The notes beneath the pieces are model-generated. The model had not been told where the DNA came from, ran no database searches, and was given only the letters and a program-made list of their open reading frames with translations. The position numbers and the translations under genes are program-made. Positions 8,632 through 18,225 of a stretch of DNA of 64,000 nt are shown in pieces. Numbering within the stretch: position 1 is the stretch's first letter; each line of letters opens with the position of its first letter. The DNA is from Pseudomonas sp. QS1027. Its GTDB lineage: Bacteria; Pseudomonadota; Gammaproteobacteria; Pseudomonadales; Pseudomonadaceae. The stretch spans positions 205,282 to 269,281 of the forward strand of contig NZ_PHSU01000014.1 in NCBI RefSeq assembly GCF_002814235.1, in the 5' to 3' direction.

Positions 8632-10074
8632 TTATTGGTGCGCGCCGGCGCGCTTGAGCAGGCGCTTGCAACGTTCGGACAAGTGAAACACGTGCAACTG
8701 CTTGCCGGCCTTCTCGTAACGCTCGCGCAGGGTCTTCAAGGCGGCAATGGCCGAGTAGTCGACGAAGTTCAGGTGACGGCAGTCGAGGGTCACCTGGGCC
8801 GGGTCGTTGGCCGGGTCGAATTGATTGAGAAAGGGCGCCGTCGAAGCAAAGAACAGAGTGCCATGCAGCCGATAGAGCTTGCTGCCGTCGGCCTCCAGGT
8901 GGCTGTCGGCGTAAAGTTCCCGGGCTTGCTGCCAGGCGAAGTTGAGTGCGGCGACGACGATCCCGCAGAGCACGGCGGTGGCCAGGTCGGTGAACACGGT
9001 GATGACGGTTACGGCGACGATCACCAGTACGTCATTCAGCGGCACTTTGTTCACGACCCGCAGCGAGGCCCAGGCGAAGGTCTGCTGCGCGACCACGAAC
9101 ATGACCCCGACCAGCGCGGCCAGCGGGATACGTTCGATAAAGGGCGAGAGAAACAGGATGAACAGCAGGATCATCACCCCGGCGACGACACCGGACAGCC
9201 GACCGCGGCCACCGGAACTGAGGTTGATCACGGTCTGGCCGATCATGGCGCAGCCGCCCATGCCGCCGAACAGGCCGGACACCATATTGGCCACGCCCAG
9301 TGCCGCGCACTCACGGTCCGGGTAACCGCGGCTTTCGGTGATTTCGTCGGTCAGGTTCAGGGTCAGCAGGGTTTCCAGCAGGCCGACCATGGCCATCAGG
9401 AATGCATAGGGGGCGACGATCCGCAGGGTTTCCAGGTTCCATGGCAGTTGCGGCAGGGCCAGCACCGGTAGGCCACCGGCAATATGCGCCATATCGCCGA
9501 GGGTGCGGGTCGGCAGGTCGAGCAGGTACACCGCCAGGCCCACGCCGAGGATCGCCACCAGCGCCGGGGGGACGGTTCGGGTCAGGCGCGGCAATAGATA
9601 GACAATGGCCATGGTCAGCAGCACCAGCCCGGTCATCAGGTACAGCGGCGTGCCGCTCAGCCAGGTTTCGCCGCTCTTGAAATGTTCCAGCTGGGCCAGG
9701 GCGATGATGATTGCCAGGCCGTTGACGAAGCCGAGCATCACCGGGTGCGGCACCATGCGCACCAGCTTGCCCAGGCGCAGCAGGCCGAAGGCGAGCATGA
9801 TCAACCCGCCCAGCAGCACGGTGGCGAGCAGGTACTGCACACCGTGTTGCACCACCAGTGCGACGATCACCACGGCCATCGAGCCGGCCGCACCGGAGAT
9901 CATGCCCGGGCGTCCGCCCAACAAGGCGGTCAGGGTGCAGATGATAAAGGCGCCGTACAGGCCCATCAGCGGATTGAGGTGGGCCACCAGGGCGAAGGCG
10001 ACGCATTCGGGCAGCAAGGCAAAGGCGGTGGTCAGTCCGGCCAGGGCATCGGCGCGCAGGCGTTGGGGTTTCAT
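8632..10074 (-). CDS. SulP-family anion transporter with STAS domain
   Basis: 480-aa inner-membrane carrier. The transmembrane domain (about 10-390) carries the SulP signature region; a C-terminal STAS domain (about 400-475) contains the DCRHLNFVDYSAIAALKTL core. Bacterial SulP proteins move sulfate, bicarbonate or dicarboxylates, and this sequence does not discriminate among them. Start ATG 10074 is chosen over the ATG at 10137 because the added 21 residues match nothing and TM1 (LTTAFALLPECVAFALV) then starts at the usual distance. It lies tail to tail with the LysR gene ending at 8608. Confidence 0.88.
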   Translation of the reverse strand: MKPQRLRADALAGLTTAFALLPECVAFALVAHLNPLMGLYGAFIICTLTALLGGRPGMISGAAGSMAVVIVALVVQHGVQYLLATVLLGGLIMLAFGLLRLGKLVRMVPHPVMLGFVNGLAIIIALAQLEHFKSGETWLSGTPLYLMTGLVLLTMAIVYLLPRLTRTVPPALVAILGVGLAVYLLDLPTRTLGDMAHIAGGLPVLALPQLPWNLETLRIVAPYAFLMAMVGLLETLLTLNLTDEITESRGYPDRECAALGVANMVSGLFGGMGGCAMIGQTVINLSSGGRGRLSGVVAGVMILLFILFLSPFIERIPLAALVGVMFVVAQQTFAWASLRVVNKVPLNDVLVIVAVTVITVFTDLATAVLCGIVVAALNFAWQQARELYADSHLEADGSKLYRLHGTLFFASTAPFLNQFDPANDPAQVTLDCRHLNFVDYSAIAALKTLRERYEKAGKQLHVFHLSERCKRLLKRAGAHQ

Positions 10075-10156
10075 GGCGTACCTGAAAGACGAGCCGGCAG
10101 GGCCGGCGGCGAAAAGAAGGGGGCGGATGGTACGCAATTGAATGCGTGGCGGCCAG

Positions 10157-11023
10157 TTAGCGCAGTTCGGCCAGGCTCGCCTGGATCAACTCGGACAGTT
10201 GCCGCACCGCCGTTGTCGGCGCCGCCACGGCCTGGTGCAGCACATAGCCGAGCATCGGCAGCGGCGGCAGGCTTTCAATCACCGCAAGCTGAGGGGGCAG
10301 GCCGATACGGGTGCGCAAGGTGACGCCGAGCCCCGCCGACACGGCAGCCCAGATGCCACTGACGCTTGGGCTGGTCAGCGCCACTCGCCAGGGGATATGC
10401 GCCTGGTCCAGGGCGTTGGTTGCCGCACTGCGCAAAATGCACGGCGCGTCAAATACCACCAGGGGCAAAGGCAGGTTGTCGGCTGGGGAGGGCGCCGGCA
10501 ACTCGCGCGAGCCGATCCAGTGCATCCGGGTTTCACCGAGACGCGTGGCGTGAGGTGTGCTGGAGGCGGTTTCCCAGGCCAGCGCCAGGTCCAGGCGGTC
10601 ATTCTCGATCATCGCCAGCAGTTCGGCGTTGCGGGCGATACTGACCTCCAGGCTGACCCGTGGGTGGACCCTGGAAAAGCGCCGCAGCACGTCACTGAGC
10701 AGGTGCTCGGCGAAATCGTCCTGCAAGCCGATGCATACCGTGCCTTCGATGCGGGCACCTTGCAGGCTGCTGAAAATCTCGTCGTTCAGTTCCAGCAGGC
10801 GTCGGGCGTGACTGAGCAGGGATTCGCCCGCTGCCGAGAGGATCAGACCGCGACCCGACTTGACCAGCACGGCGCTGCCGACCTGGCTTTCGAGTTTCTT
10901 CAGTTGGGCACTGACCGCCGAGGTCGAGCGGCCAAGACGGTCCGCCGCCTTGGCAAAGCTGCCGAGCTCGACACCGGCGACAAAGGTGCGCAGTACATCA
11001 AGGTCGAAGGTGGGGTGGCGCAT
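10157..11023 (-). CDS. LysR-family transcriptional regulator
   Basis: 288-aa LysR protein. The HTH lies in residues 1-65 (LRTFVAGVELGSFAKAADRLGRSTSAVSAQLKKLE), and the effector-binding domain in about 90-285. It is divergent from the tautomerase gene at 11133 with a 109-bp shared promoter region, the classic LysR regulator-target layout, so the tautomerase is the probable target. The effector is unknown. Confidence 0.9.
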   Translation of the reverse strand: MRHPTFDLDVLRTFVAGVELGSFAKAADRLGRSTSAVSAQLKKLESQVGSAVLVKSGRGLILSAAGESLLSHARRLLELNDEIFSSLQGARIEGTVCIGLQDDFAEHLLSDVLRRFSRVHPRVSLEVSIARNAELLAMIENDRLDLALAWETASSTPHATRLGETRMHWIGSRELPAPSPADNLPLPLVVFDAPCILRSAATNALDQAHIPWRVALTSPSVSGIWAAVSAGLGVTLRTRIGLPPQLAVIESLPPLPMLGYVLHQAVAAPTTAVRQLSELIQASLAELR

Positions 11024-11132
11024 GGAAGATCATCCACTTATTTGGGATTGTGGGTTCTGTCTAATCTGATATTCGGAACTATCGTGGCTGGTTAACCTGC
11101 CTCCGTCAAATCAACAGTTTGTTGGAGGTTGT

Positions 11133-11507
11133 ATGCCTTTCGCCCGTATTTCCCTGCATCGGGGCAAGTCCTCCGAGTACCTTCTCCGGTTGTCCGAGGA
11201 ACTGCATGAGGCCCTGGTGGAGAGCTTCGAGGTGCCGGCTACCGATCGCTTCCAGGTGATTCATCAGCATGAGGTGGGTGAGCTGATCTTCGATCGCGAC
11301 TACCTGGGCGGGCCGCGCAGTGAGGACTTTGTGCTGATTGCGATCACTGCGGGGCGCATCCGGGATACCGCGACGAAACAGCGCTTTTATCGGCGACTGG
11401 TGGAGCGGCTAAGGGTGGCGCCTGGGATTGATCCGGAAGATGTGATGGTGGTGATCAGCACTACCCAGGCGGATGAGTGGTCGTTTGGGGGAGGGCGGGG
11501 TAACTGA
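11133..11507 (+). CDS. Tautomerase-family protein
   Basis: 124-aa protein beginning MPFARISLHRG. After Met removal, Pro1 would be the catalytic base of the tautomerase superfamily (4-oxalocrotonate tautomerase/MSAD/MIF fold). The length, the GELIFDRDYLG segment and the C-terminal DEWSFGGG motif fit the longer, MSAD-like group that Pseudomonas often places next to a LysR regulator. A GGAGG ribosome site is 5 bases upstream. The substrate is not evident; tautomerisation of an enol metabolite is the general activity. Confidence 0.85.
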   Translation: MPFARISLHRGKSSEYLLRLSEELHEALVESFEVPATDRFQVIHQHEVGELIFDRDYLGGPRSEDFVLIAITAGRIRDTATKQRFYRRLVERLRVAPGIDPEDVMVVISTTQADEWSFGGGRGN

Positions 11508-11557
11508 CTGTCCGACCGGCGCCAACGCTGTCTTGTGGGCGCTGTGGCGCTAAAAGC

Positions 11558-11582
11558 TTCGCGGGCAAGCACCGCTCCCACA
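11558..11582. repeat. Single REP element
   Basis: The sequence TTCGCGGGCAAGCACCGCTC followed by CCACA is one arm of a Pseudomonas REP, with an imperfect internal hairpin (GCGGGCAAGC). It lies between the tautomerase and LysE genes. No intact partner arm is visible, so this is a REP singlet rather than a REPIN. Confidence 0.6.
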
Positions 11583-11717
11583 GGTCTTCCGTCGTATGCG
11601 GATTCTCGACTCGACACGGACCTCGTGACTGTTATGCCCGAATCGTTGCCGGCTGTTCCTGCTGCGCAGTGTTCAACCACGCTAAGGTGGGGGCCTTCCT
11701 TGCCGAGTGTGGTGATC

Positions 11718-12347
11718 ATGATCGACCTTTCTTCCCTGGCGGTATTCGCGGCCGCCGTGACGATGTTGCTGGTGATTCCCGGGCCCAACATGGCCTTTGT
11801 CACAACCCATGCCCTGTCCCATGGCTGGAAAGGCGGGTTCGCGGCAGCGTTGGGGATCAGCCTGGCGGATCTGTTGATGACCGCAGCGGTCGGTGCCGGG
11901 GTTGGCGCGCTGGTCATGAGCTGGGCGCCGGCGTTCGAGTTGATTCGCTGGGCCGGCGCGGCCTATCTGCTGTGGCTGGCCTGGGTGGCGTTGAAGTCGA
12001 CGGCGCCTGCAGCGCAAGGTCAGGCGCCGCTGGGTTCGATGCGCTCGATCTTTATCCGGGCTACGCTGAACAGCCTGCTCAATCCCAAGGCCCTGCTGTT
12101 TTTCATGGTCTTCCTGCCCCAGTTCGTCAATCTCGAGCACGGTGGTATCACTTTGCAGCTGGTCGGGCTGGGCATCCTGCTGGCGCTGATCGCCCTGGTT
12201 TTTCACTCGTTGCTGGCGCTCTTTGCCAACCTGGTGCGTAACCGCTTACCGAGTGGCGGTGTGTCCCGGCGCCTGGGCAGCTACGGTTTTGCCGCCGTGA
12301 TGGCGGGGCTGGCGGCACGCCTGGTGCTGCTCAACCGCCCGACCTAG
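11718..12347 (+). CDS. LysE/RhtB-family amino-acid exporter
   Basis: 209-aa inner-membrane protein with six hydrophobic helices. The family signature PGPNMAFVTTHALSHGWKGG lies in residues about 20-40, and NPKALLFFMVFLPQFV is in the middle. Family members export amino acids or homoserine lactones; the cargo is not determinable here. The start at 11718 is chosen because TM1 begins immediately; an upstream in-frame ATG at 11535 would add a 61-residue REP-derived segment and is unlikely. Confidence 0.87.
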   Translation: MIDLSSLAVFAAAVTMLLVIPGPNMAFVTTHALSHGWKGGFAAALGISLADLLMTAAVGAGVGALVMSWAPAFELIRWAGAAYLLWLAWVALKSTAPAAQGQAPLGSMRSIFIRATLNSLLNPKALLFFMVFLPQFVNLEHGGITLQLVGLGILLALIALVFHSLLALFANLVRNRLPSGGVSRRLGSYGFAAVMAGLAARLVLLNRPT

Positions 12348-12424
12348 GCAAGACCGGTTATCATGGGCGGCCCTTGGCTGCTGACTGCCGAGGGTGCGCC
12401 TCAACCCTCGGAGCCCGATGTTCG

Positions 12425-13114
12425 ATGTCCACGATCACCTTGTTTGAAACCCCGCCCCCGGAGTCGATCCACAGCCAGATCCAGCAGATGGTCGTCGATT
12501 ACGTCACCGACGTCAGCCAGGTGGCCATTGCGCCGAGCAATCCGCTCTACAACCTCTATCAGTATGGCGTCGGTTATGAGGTGCATCTCTATCTGCAGGC
12601 GATGGATGGCTCCAAGGGCCTGGCCGTCGAATTGATCGTGGCAACCGATGCGCAGGACTCCGAGAAGGTTGTCGGTTTCCTGCTGTATCTGCCGGTCAAG
12701 GATGATCCCCAAGCCTGCTCGATCGCTTATATGGCGGTACGTGAAGGCCATCGGCGCCAGGGCGTGGCGCGGGGAATGCTGGGGCAGGTGCTCGAACGTT
12801 ATCCCCATGCGGAACTGGCCTGCGTCGTCGGCAAGGTGCCGGTGTTCGAGGCCCTGGGTTTCCAGGTGCTGGCCGCGCGCGGGCCGCAGGTGTTGATGAA
12901 TACCCGCGACCACGGCACCGACGGGCTGGTGGCGGTGCTGGATATCGCGCCGATCTATCGTTCGCTGGAGGTGCGACAGATTCATGCCTATCTGCTGCAA
13001 CAGCACGGCAAGCGCGCGATGGTCGACGCCGAGAAGCAGCGTGACCGCCAACTCGACCAGATGACCCGCCACGCCAGGGCTTTTGTCCTGGAGCGGCTGG
13101 GGGACCATCAATAG
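12425..13114 (+). CDS. GNAT-family N-acetyltransferase
   Basis: 229-aa protein whose residues about 60-160 form a GNAT domain. Motif A reads YMAVREGHRRQGVARGMLGQ, with the Q/RxxGxG/A acetyl-CoA pyrophosphate loop as RRQGVA. A C-terminal tail of about 65 residues (HAYLLQQHGKRAMVDAEKQR) is extra to the minimal domain. The substrate is unknown. The start ATG 12425 is used; the upstream in-frame ATG 12374 adds a Cys-rich stretch with no family counterpart. Its TAG stop ends at 13114, directly abutting the stop of the convergent CAP-domain gene. Confidence 0.82.
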   Translation: MSTITLFETPPPESIHSQIQQMVVDYVTDVSQVAIAPSNPLYNLYQYGVGYEVHLYLQAMDGSKGLAVELIVATDAQDSEKVVGFLLYLPVKDDPQACSIAYMAVREGHRRQGVARGMLGQVLERYPHAELACVVGKVPVFEALGFQVLAARGPQVLMNTRDHGTDGLVAVLDIAPIYRSLEVRQIHAYLLQQHGKRAMVDAEKQRDRQLDQMTRHARAFVLERLGDHQ

Positions 13115-13966
13115 TTACGGGGTGCCGAACATCGCGGTCCAGTAGATCCCCGAATCGCTCTTCGGGTCCACCACATAGGCGGCGCCCAGCTCGCGGAATT
13201 GGGGATTCATCAGGTTGGCGCAGTGCCCCGGACTGGCCAGCCAGCCGTCGACCACCTTGCGCGTGGTGTCCTGCCCGGCGGCGATATTCTCGCCGATCAA
13301 CTGGCCGTTGTAGCCCGCCAGTTCAGCCCGATCCCCCGGCATGCGCCCATCACGGTCCTTGTGGTCGAAGAAGTTGTTGTTGGCCATATTCCGGCTATGG
13401 CCTTCAGCGGCGCTCGCCAATACCGCGTTCCAGGCCAGGGGCGTGGTGGCGGCAAACGCCTGGCCGCCACATTGGCGCGCTTGCGTACGGGCGCTGTTGA
13501 TCTGTTCGAGCAGCTTCTGGCCTTCGGCCTGCCAGTCCCCCAGGCGCGCGCTCAGCAGCGGTCGCGCCAGCACGATGCGCCATTCACGCCCCTCGCGGTT
13601 GACACCGATGTCGACGAACTGCGGGTTCAGCACCACCTGGCAGAAACTTTCCTGCACGGCTTTCATCGCCGCCGCCGCATCGCGGGGCCCCGAGAGGCTG
13701 ATGGCCTGCACGCTGACCATCGGATAGGCCTTGGCGCTCAGCGCCTGCTGCAAGTCGCCCGGGCTATTGATGGGCAACACCAGGCGGGGGTCACGGGTCA
13801 GGGGCGGCAACTCCAGTGATACCTGGCTCGCGCAACGCTGCGCCTGGCTGCGGTAGTGGTTGATCGAATCAACCAGTTGCGCCTGATCGGCAGGATCGGC
13901 GCTGGCCGCGAATACCGGGCCCAGCGTCAGTGTGGCCAGACCGATAAGTGATGATATGAAGCGCAT
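13115..13966 (-). CDS. Exported CAP (SCP/PR1)-domain protein
   Basis: 283-aa protein with a Sec signal peptide (MRFISSLIGLATLTLGPVFA, cleavage near ASA). An N-terminal region of about 130 residues without a clear name precedes a C-terminal CAP domain (about 150-283) with the conserved HSRNMANNNFFDH, GENIAAG and SPGHCANLMNPQFRELGAAY motifs. CAP proteins in bacteria are periplasmic or secreted; many have no assigned activity. GGGAG sits 6 bases before ATG 13966, but directly abuts ATG 13972, which decides the start. Confidence 0.88.
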   Translation of the reverse strand: MRFISSLIGLATLTLGPVFAASADPADQAQLVDSINHYRSQAQRCASQVSLELPPLTRDPRLVLPINSPGDLQQALSAKAYPMVSVQAISLSGPRDAAAAMKAVQESFCQVVLNPQFVDIGVNREGREWRIVLARPLLSARLGDWQAEGQKLLEQINSARTQARQCGGQAFAATTPLAWNAVLASAAEGHSRNMANNNFFDHKDRDGRMPGDRAELAGYNGQLIGENIAAGQDTTRKVVDGWLASPGHCANLMNPQFRELGAAYVVDPKSDSGIYWTAMFGTP

Positions 13967-14376
13967 GGACATCTCCCGGGGGCGGACTGCGCCCATGATG
14001 CCGGATTTCCCACGGCAGGCGCACTTGAACCTTGGTCAGCTTATCCTACAATTCCGGTAGGTTTTTTCTGTGTAAAGGCGAGGCGTTTTCATCAAGTCAC
14101 GTAGCTGAGGTATTATGTCGCAGCACGGAAGCGTCTAGCGTGCCTATCCGAGGTGACCGGACGTCGAAGGAATCGAGAAAAAAGCCTCACGGGCTGAGTC
14201 GCATGAGCTGACAGATTGCGCTCATCGGCCAGGTCCGGGCAGGGGCAAACAAAATGAGTGTCACCCAACGTAGCTGAAGCCAATGACTAATAAAAAGTCA
14301 GCGCAGGAGGGACATGAACGTGAGGCCGGTGCTTTTTCATGGGCCTTGTATGTCTACCTATCCTAGGTATTACTGA
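13967..14376. other. 410-bp leader/intergenic region upstream of mqo
   Basis: No plausible gene is seen on either strand. It contains CCTAC/GTAGG arms followed by six T at about 14046-14070 (a weak terminator-like hairpin), a GCACG/CGTGC dyad around 14123-14143, the 10-mer ACGTAGCTGA at about 14099 and again at about 14268, and a CATGAA/TTCATG dyad near 14314-14341. The length and amount of structure suggest a long mqo 5' leader or a small RNA gene, but I recognise no known RNA family. Confidence 0.4.
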
Positions 14377-16023
14377 ATGTTGAAGAAACTGAACACAGCG
14401 CTGCTGGGGCTGGCGGTGTCGATGGGCGCGATGTCCGTACACGCGGCCGAGACAAAAAAAGTCGATGTGCTGCTCATCGGCGGGGGCATCATGAGTTCGA
14501 CCCTGGGGATCTGGCTCAATGAATTGCAGCCGGATTGGTCGATGGAAATGGTCGAGCGCCTCGATGGCGTCGCCGAAGAAAGCTCCAATGGCTGGAACAA
14601 CGCCGGTACCGGTCACTCGGCCCTGGCCGAATCGAACTACACGCCTTACGACAAGAACGGCAAGATCGATATCTCCAAGGCGATCGAGATCAACGAATCG
14701 TTCCAGATCACCCGTCAGTTCCTCTCCTGGCAGGTTCGTCAGGGCGTGCTGAAGAACCCGCATTCGTTCATCAACTCGACGCCGCACATGAGCTTCATGT
14801 GGGGGGACGACAACGTCAAGTTCCTCAAGGATCGCTACGCGGCCCTGCAGACCAGCCCGCTGTTCAGCGGCATGCAGTACACCGAAGATCAGGAACAGAT
14901 CAAGAAGTGGGTCCCGCTGATGATGGAAGGGCGTGATCCGAAGCAGAAGATCGCGGCGACCTGGACACCTATCGGCACCGACGTGAACTTTGGCGAAATC
15001 ACCCGCCAGTACGTCGCTTACCTGCAGGCCCAGCCTAACTTCAAGCTGAAGCTGTCCAGCGAAGTGCAGGACATCAAGCGCAATGACGACGGCACCTGGC
15101 GCGTCACCTACAAGAACCTGAAGGACGGCAGCGAAACCGCGGCCGACGCCAAGTTCGTCTTCATCGGTGCCGGTGGCGGTGCGCTGCACCTGCTGCAGAA
15201 ATCCGGTATCCCTGAAGCCAATGACTACGCGGCCTTCCCGGTCGGCGGTTCGTTCCTGGTGACCGATAACCAGGACATCGCCCTCAAGCATATGGCCAAG
15301 GCCTATGGTATTGCTTCGACCGGCGCGCCACCCATGTCGGTTCCGCACCTGGACACCCGTGTGCTGGACGGCAAGCGCGTGATCCTGTTCGGGCCATTCG
15401 CGACCTTCTCCACCAAGTTCCTGAAGAACGGTTCGTACTTCGACCTGTTGACCAGCACCACCACCCACAACGTCTGGCCGATGACCCGCGTGGGCATCGA
15501 GCAGTACCCGCTGGTGGAGTACCTGGCCGGTCAGTTGATGATGTCGGATGACGACCGCTTCAACGCCCTGAAAGAATACTTCCCTGAAGCGAAGAAAGAA
15601 GACTGGCGCCTGTGGCAAGCCGGTCAGCGCGTGCAGATCATCAAGCGTGACGAAGAGAAGGGCGGCGTCCTGAAACTCGGCACCGAGGTGGTCACCGCCA
15701 AGGACAACAGCATCGCCGGCCTGCTGGGCGCGTCGCCTGGTGCTTCCACCGCCGCGCCGATCATGCTGACCATTCTGGAACGGGTCTTCAAGGACCAGGT
15801 CGCGACGCCTGCCTGGCAGGAAAAACTGCACCAGATCGTGCCAAGCTACGGCACCAAGCTGAACGGCAACCCGGCAGCAGTCCAGAAGGAATGGGACTAC
15901 ACGGCTGAAATACTGCAACTGACCAAGCCTCCGGTGATCGGTCAGACCGCCGCTGCGCCAGCCGCACCGGCCGCCACTGACAAGCCAAAGGCCGACACCC
16001 CAGCGGCTGACATGGCGCTGTAA
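14377..16023 (+). CDS. mqo: Malate:quinone oxidoreductase
   Basis: 548-aa FAD enzyme that oxidises malate to oxaloacetate and passes electrons to the quinone pool at the inner membrane; it is the main malate dehydrogenase activity in many pseudomonads. The FAD-binding motif [14 protein letters not shown] is at about 30-43, and [23 protein letters not shown] is diagnostic for Mqo. [13 protein letters not shown] and the C-terminal [17 protein letters not shown] also match. The first 24 residues (to SVHA-AE) look like a Sec signal or membrane anchor, and the last 25 are Ala/Pro-rich; both occur in Pseudomonas Mqo paralogues. The ribosome site is weak. A terminator follows at 16062. Confidence 0.95.
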   Translation: MLKKLNTALLGLAVSMGAMSVHAAETKKVDVLLIGGGIMSSTLGIWLNELQPDWSMEMVERLDGVAEESSNGWNNAGTGHSALAESNYTPYDKNGKIDISKAIEINESFQITRQFLSWQVRQGVLKNPHSFINSTPHMSFMWGDDNVKFLKDRYAALQTSPLFSGMQYTEDQEQIKKWVPLMMEGRDPKQKIAATWTPIGTDVNFGEITRQYVAYLQAQPNFKLKLSSEVQDIKRNDDGTWRVTYKNLKDGSETAADAKFVFIGAGGGALHLLQKSGIPEANDYAAFPVGGSFLVTDNQDIALKHMAKAYGIASTGAPPMSVPHLDTRVLDGKRVILFGPFATFSTKFLKNGSYFDLLTSTTTHNVWPMTRVGIEQYPLVEYLAGQLMMSDDDRFNALKEYFPEAKKEDWRLWQAGQRVQIIKRDEEKGGVLKLGTEVVTAKDNSIAGLLGASPGASTAAPIMLTILERVFKDQVATPAWQEKLHQIVPSYGTKLNGNPAAVQKEWDYTAEILQLTKPPVIGQTAAAPAAPAATDKPKADTPAADMAL

Positions 16024-16061
16024 GACCCGGCCTCGCTTCGGCGAGGTGCTGCAGACCGAAG

Positions 16062-16107
16062 AACACCCATTGCCCGCTCTTGCGACCGGCCAGTGGGTGT
16101 TTTTTTA
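16062..16107 (+). terminator. Rho-independent terminator of mqo
   Basis: AACACCCA (16062-16069) pairs with TGGGTGTT (16094-16101), followed by a T-run to 16106. A second small hairpin with a TTCG loop (CCTCGC/GCGAGG, 16031-16046) sits directly after the stop codon. Confidence 0.85.
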
Positions 16108-16142
16108 TGTCCGCGAAAAAGGCTTTCGGCGAGTGACGCAGG

Positions 16143-17069
16143 TCACTCAAGGTCAAGGGCGGGCTTCGGCCCTCCATCCTGCCCATGGAGCTTGTCCATG
16201 AAGGTGTCTATAAACGTCGACACCGCCAGGGGCAACTGGCGTCGACTCGGGTAGAGTACGTTCATCCCCCGGCTCTTGCGTTGGTAACCGGGCAGTACCG
16301 GCACCAGCAAACCGGCCTGTACATCGAGTCGGGCCATGGTGGGCGGCAACAGGACGATCCCCAGGCCCGCCAGGGCAGCCTTGCGTAGCGCCTGGGCGGT
16401 ATTGGCGCTGAAACGGCCGCTGACCTGCACTTCCTCCTCGACACCGGCCGGGTTGTTCAGGCGCCAGGTGGTGAGGCCGCTGGGGTGCGGGGCGCTGATA
16501 CAGTCGTGGTGGACCAGGTCCTGCAAGGTCTGCGGCGCGCCATGTGCCGCAAGATAGGCCGGACTGGCTACCAGGCCGTCACTACGTGGCCCCAGCAATT
16601 GGCGCCCGACAAAAGCTGAATCCTGCAGGGGACCGGCGCGAAAGGCGACGTCGATCTGTTCGGCGATCAGGTCGGCCTTGGCGTCGCTGAGAACGAAGTC
16701 GAGCTTGACCTGCGGGTAACGGGCCAGAAATTCGGCGACCCAGTCCATCGGAAAAAACTCGAAGAAGTCGGCTGTCGCCGCCACCCGCACCAGGCCGCTG
16801 GGAACCTGGCTGCCGCCTTGCAGGTCATGGCCGGCGTCGAGCAAACCGTCGACGGCCCCGGCACACCGCGTATGGAAGGCCTGGCCGGCGCCGGTCAGCC
16901 TCAGCTTGCGGGTGGAGCGTTGCATCAGGCGTGTGCCGAGCCGGGTTTCGAGCTGCTGGATACGTCGGCTCAGGGTATTGGCCGGCACGCCCAGGTGCCG
17001 GGCCGCCTCGGCAAAGCTGCCGTGGCGCACCACCTGGACGAACATGGCGATTTCATTCAGGTCGAGCAT
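16143..17069 (-). CDS. LysR-family transcriptional regulator
   Basis: 308-aa LysR protein. The HTH is in residues 1-60 (MFVQVVRHGSFAEAARHLGVPANTLSRRIQQLETRLG), and the effector domain is in about 88-295. Start 17069 puts the HTH at the usual distance; the frame stays open upstream to 17240 but that extension would cross the divergent promoter. It is divergent from the pirin gene at 17227 (157-bp gap), so pirin is the likely target. This subgroup often responds to aromatic or electrophilic compounds, which is only a family generalisation. Confidence 0.88.
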   Translation of the reverse strand: MLDLNEIAMFVQVVRHGSFAEAARHLGVPANTLSRRIQQLETRLGTRLMQRSTRKLRLTGAGQAFHTRCAGAVDGLLDAGHDLQGGSQVPSGLVRVAATADFFEFFPMDWVAEFLARYPQVKLDFVLSDAKADLIAEQIDVAFRAGPLQDSAFVGRQLLGPRSDGLVASPAYLAAHGAPQTLQDLVHHDCISAPHPSGLTTWRLNNPAGVEEEVQVSGRFSANTAQALRKAALAGLGIVLLPPTMARLDVQAGLLVPVLPGYQRKSRGMNVLYPSRRQLPLAVSTFIDTFMDKLHGQDGGPKPALDLE

Positions 17070-17226
17070 GGCGAAATTACTGTCATAAATGGAGGAGTGA
17101 AATCCAATTATGCCATCTAGTCCGGTAATAGGGGGGCGATCCATACTGCGCCGTAACTGACCCTCGACCGCGCTCGTGTTGATTGCCGTCCAGGGGGCTA
17201 TCCGATCATTTTTCAGGAGCATTCCC

Positions 17227-18081
17227 ATGACAGCAAACACTGCCAGTGCCCGCGCCCCGAAGCGTCGCGCGATTATTCACCGGACCTACGGTAGCACCCA
17301 CGGCTCGATTACCCGCCTGGTGAGCCCCGGCGACCTGGGCGAGTGGCTCAAGCCGTTCGTCTTTCTCGACCGTTTCCAGGCCCGGGCCGGTCAGTCGGGG
17401 TTCGGCATGCACCCGCACTCCGGCATCGCCACCTTGAGCTATCTGAGCGAAGGCGCATTTTTCTATGAAGACAGCACCGGTAAACAAGGCAGTCTGCTGG
17501 CCGGCGGGGTTGAGTGGATGCAGGCGGGGAACGGCGTCTGGCACACCGGCTCGATTGCACCCGAGGTCAAGCACGTGCGCGGTTTTCAGCTTTGGGTGGC
17601 GTTACCGGCGGCCGATGAGAACGCACCGGCCCGCAGCCAATACCTGAGCCCGGCACAAGTACCGCAGGACGGCCCGGCGCGGGTGCTGCTGGGTCACTAT
17701 GGCGCGGCGCAGAGCCTGATCGCGGCCCCCGTACCGATGAACTACCTGGCCGTGCATTTGAAAGACGGCGAGCGCTGGACCTACACACCACCGGCCGGTC
17801 ACAAGGTCGGTTGGCTGGCGGTGGATATCGGCCAGCTTGACGCCGGCGACGCTGGCGGCCCCCTTGGCGAGGGCGAATTGGCGATCTTCGAGGAGCGCGA
17901 GGAGGTCATTGATCTCGTGGCCCGGGGTGAGACCACCTTCGTGCTAGGCTCAGCGTACAAGCATCCCCATGAACTGGTGCTGGGCAACTACTCGGTGCAT
18001 ACCAGCGCCGCGGCACTGGTACGGGGCGAGGCCGAGATCCTGCGGATCGGTCGACGTCTGCGCGAGGAGGGCCGCCTGTAA
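17227..18081 (+). CDS. Pirin-family cupin protein
   Basis: 284-aa bicupin. The N-terminal cupin contains the metal ligands in GMHPHSGIATLSYL (HxH) and the later Glu/His in GGVEWMQAGNGVWHTG, the arrangement seen in pirin and quercetinase-like YhhW. The C-terminal half (about 170-284) is the Pirin_C domain. Bacterial pirins have been assigned quercetin dioxygenase or pyruvate-dehydrogenase-modulating roles; neither can be assumed. A strong AGGAG lies 8 bases before ATG 17227. It is divergent from a LysR gene. Confidence 0.88.
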   Translation: MTANTASARAPKRRAIIHRTYGSTHGSITRLVSPGDLGEWLKPFVFLDRFQARAGQSGFGMHPHSGIATLSYLSEGAFFYEDSTGKQGSLLAGGVEWMQAGNGVWHTGSIAPEVKHVRGFQLWVALPAADENAPARSQYLSPAQVPQDGPARVLLGHYGAAQSLIAAPVPMNYLAVHLKDGERWTYTPPAGHKVGWLAVDIGQLDAGDAGGPLGEGELAIFEEREEVIDLVARGETTFVLGSAYKHPHELVLGNYSVHTSAAALVRGEAEILRIGRRLREEGRL

Positions 18082-18225
18082 CCAAACGGGTACAAGGCTT
18101 TCCGCGCTTTGTCAGACATTGGTCGCATTTATCTGGATATTATTCGGTGCCCGCGCAATGATTGGCGGCAAAAGGCCATCCTTCCTGGCCGACTGAACGA
18201 CTCAGATTGACGACAACAGGTGCTG

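Noticed and set aside
10142..11095. 317-codon plus-strand frame over the LysR gene
   Set aside because: Antisense shadow; the LysR HTH on the minus strand and the divergent tautomerase gene explain the region.
14287..15918. 543-codon open frame antisense to mqo
   Set aside because: It is the mirror of mqo codon structure in GC-rich DNA, with low-complexity His/Arg/Gln-rich protein and no family features; mqo is certain.
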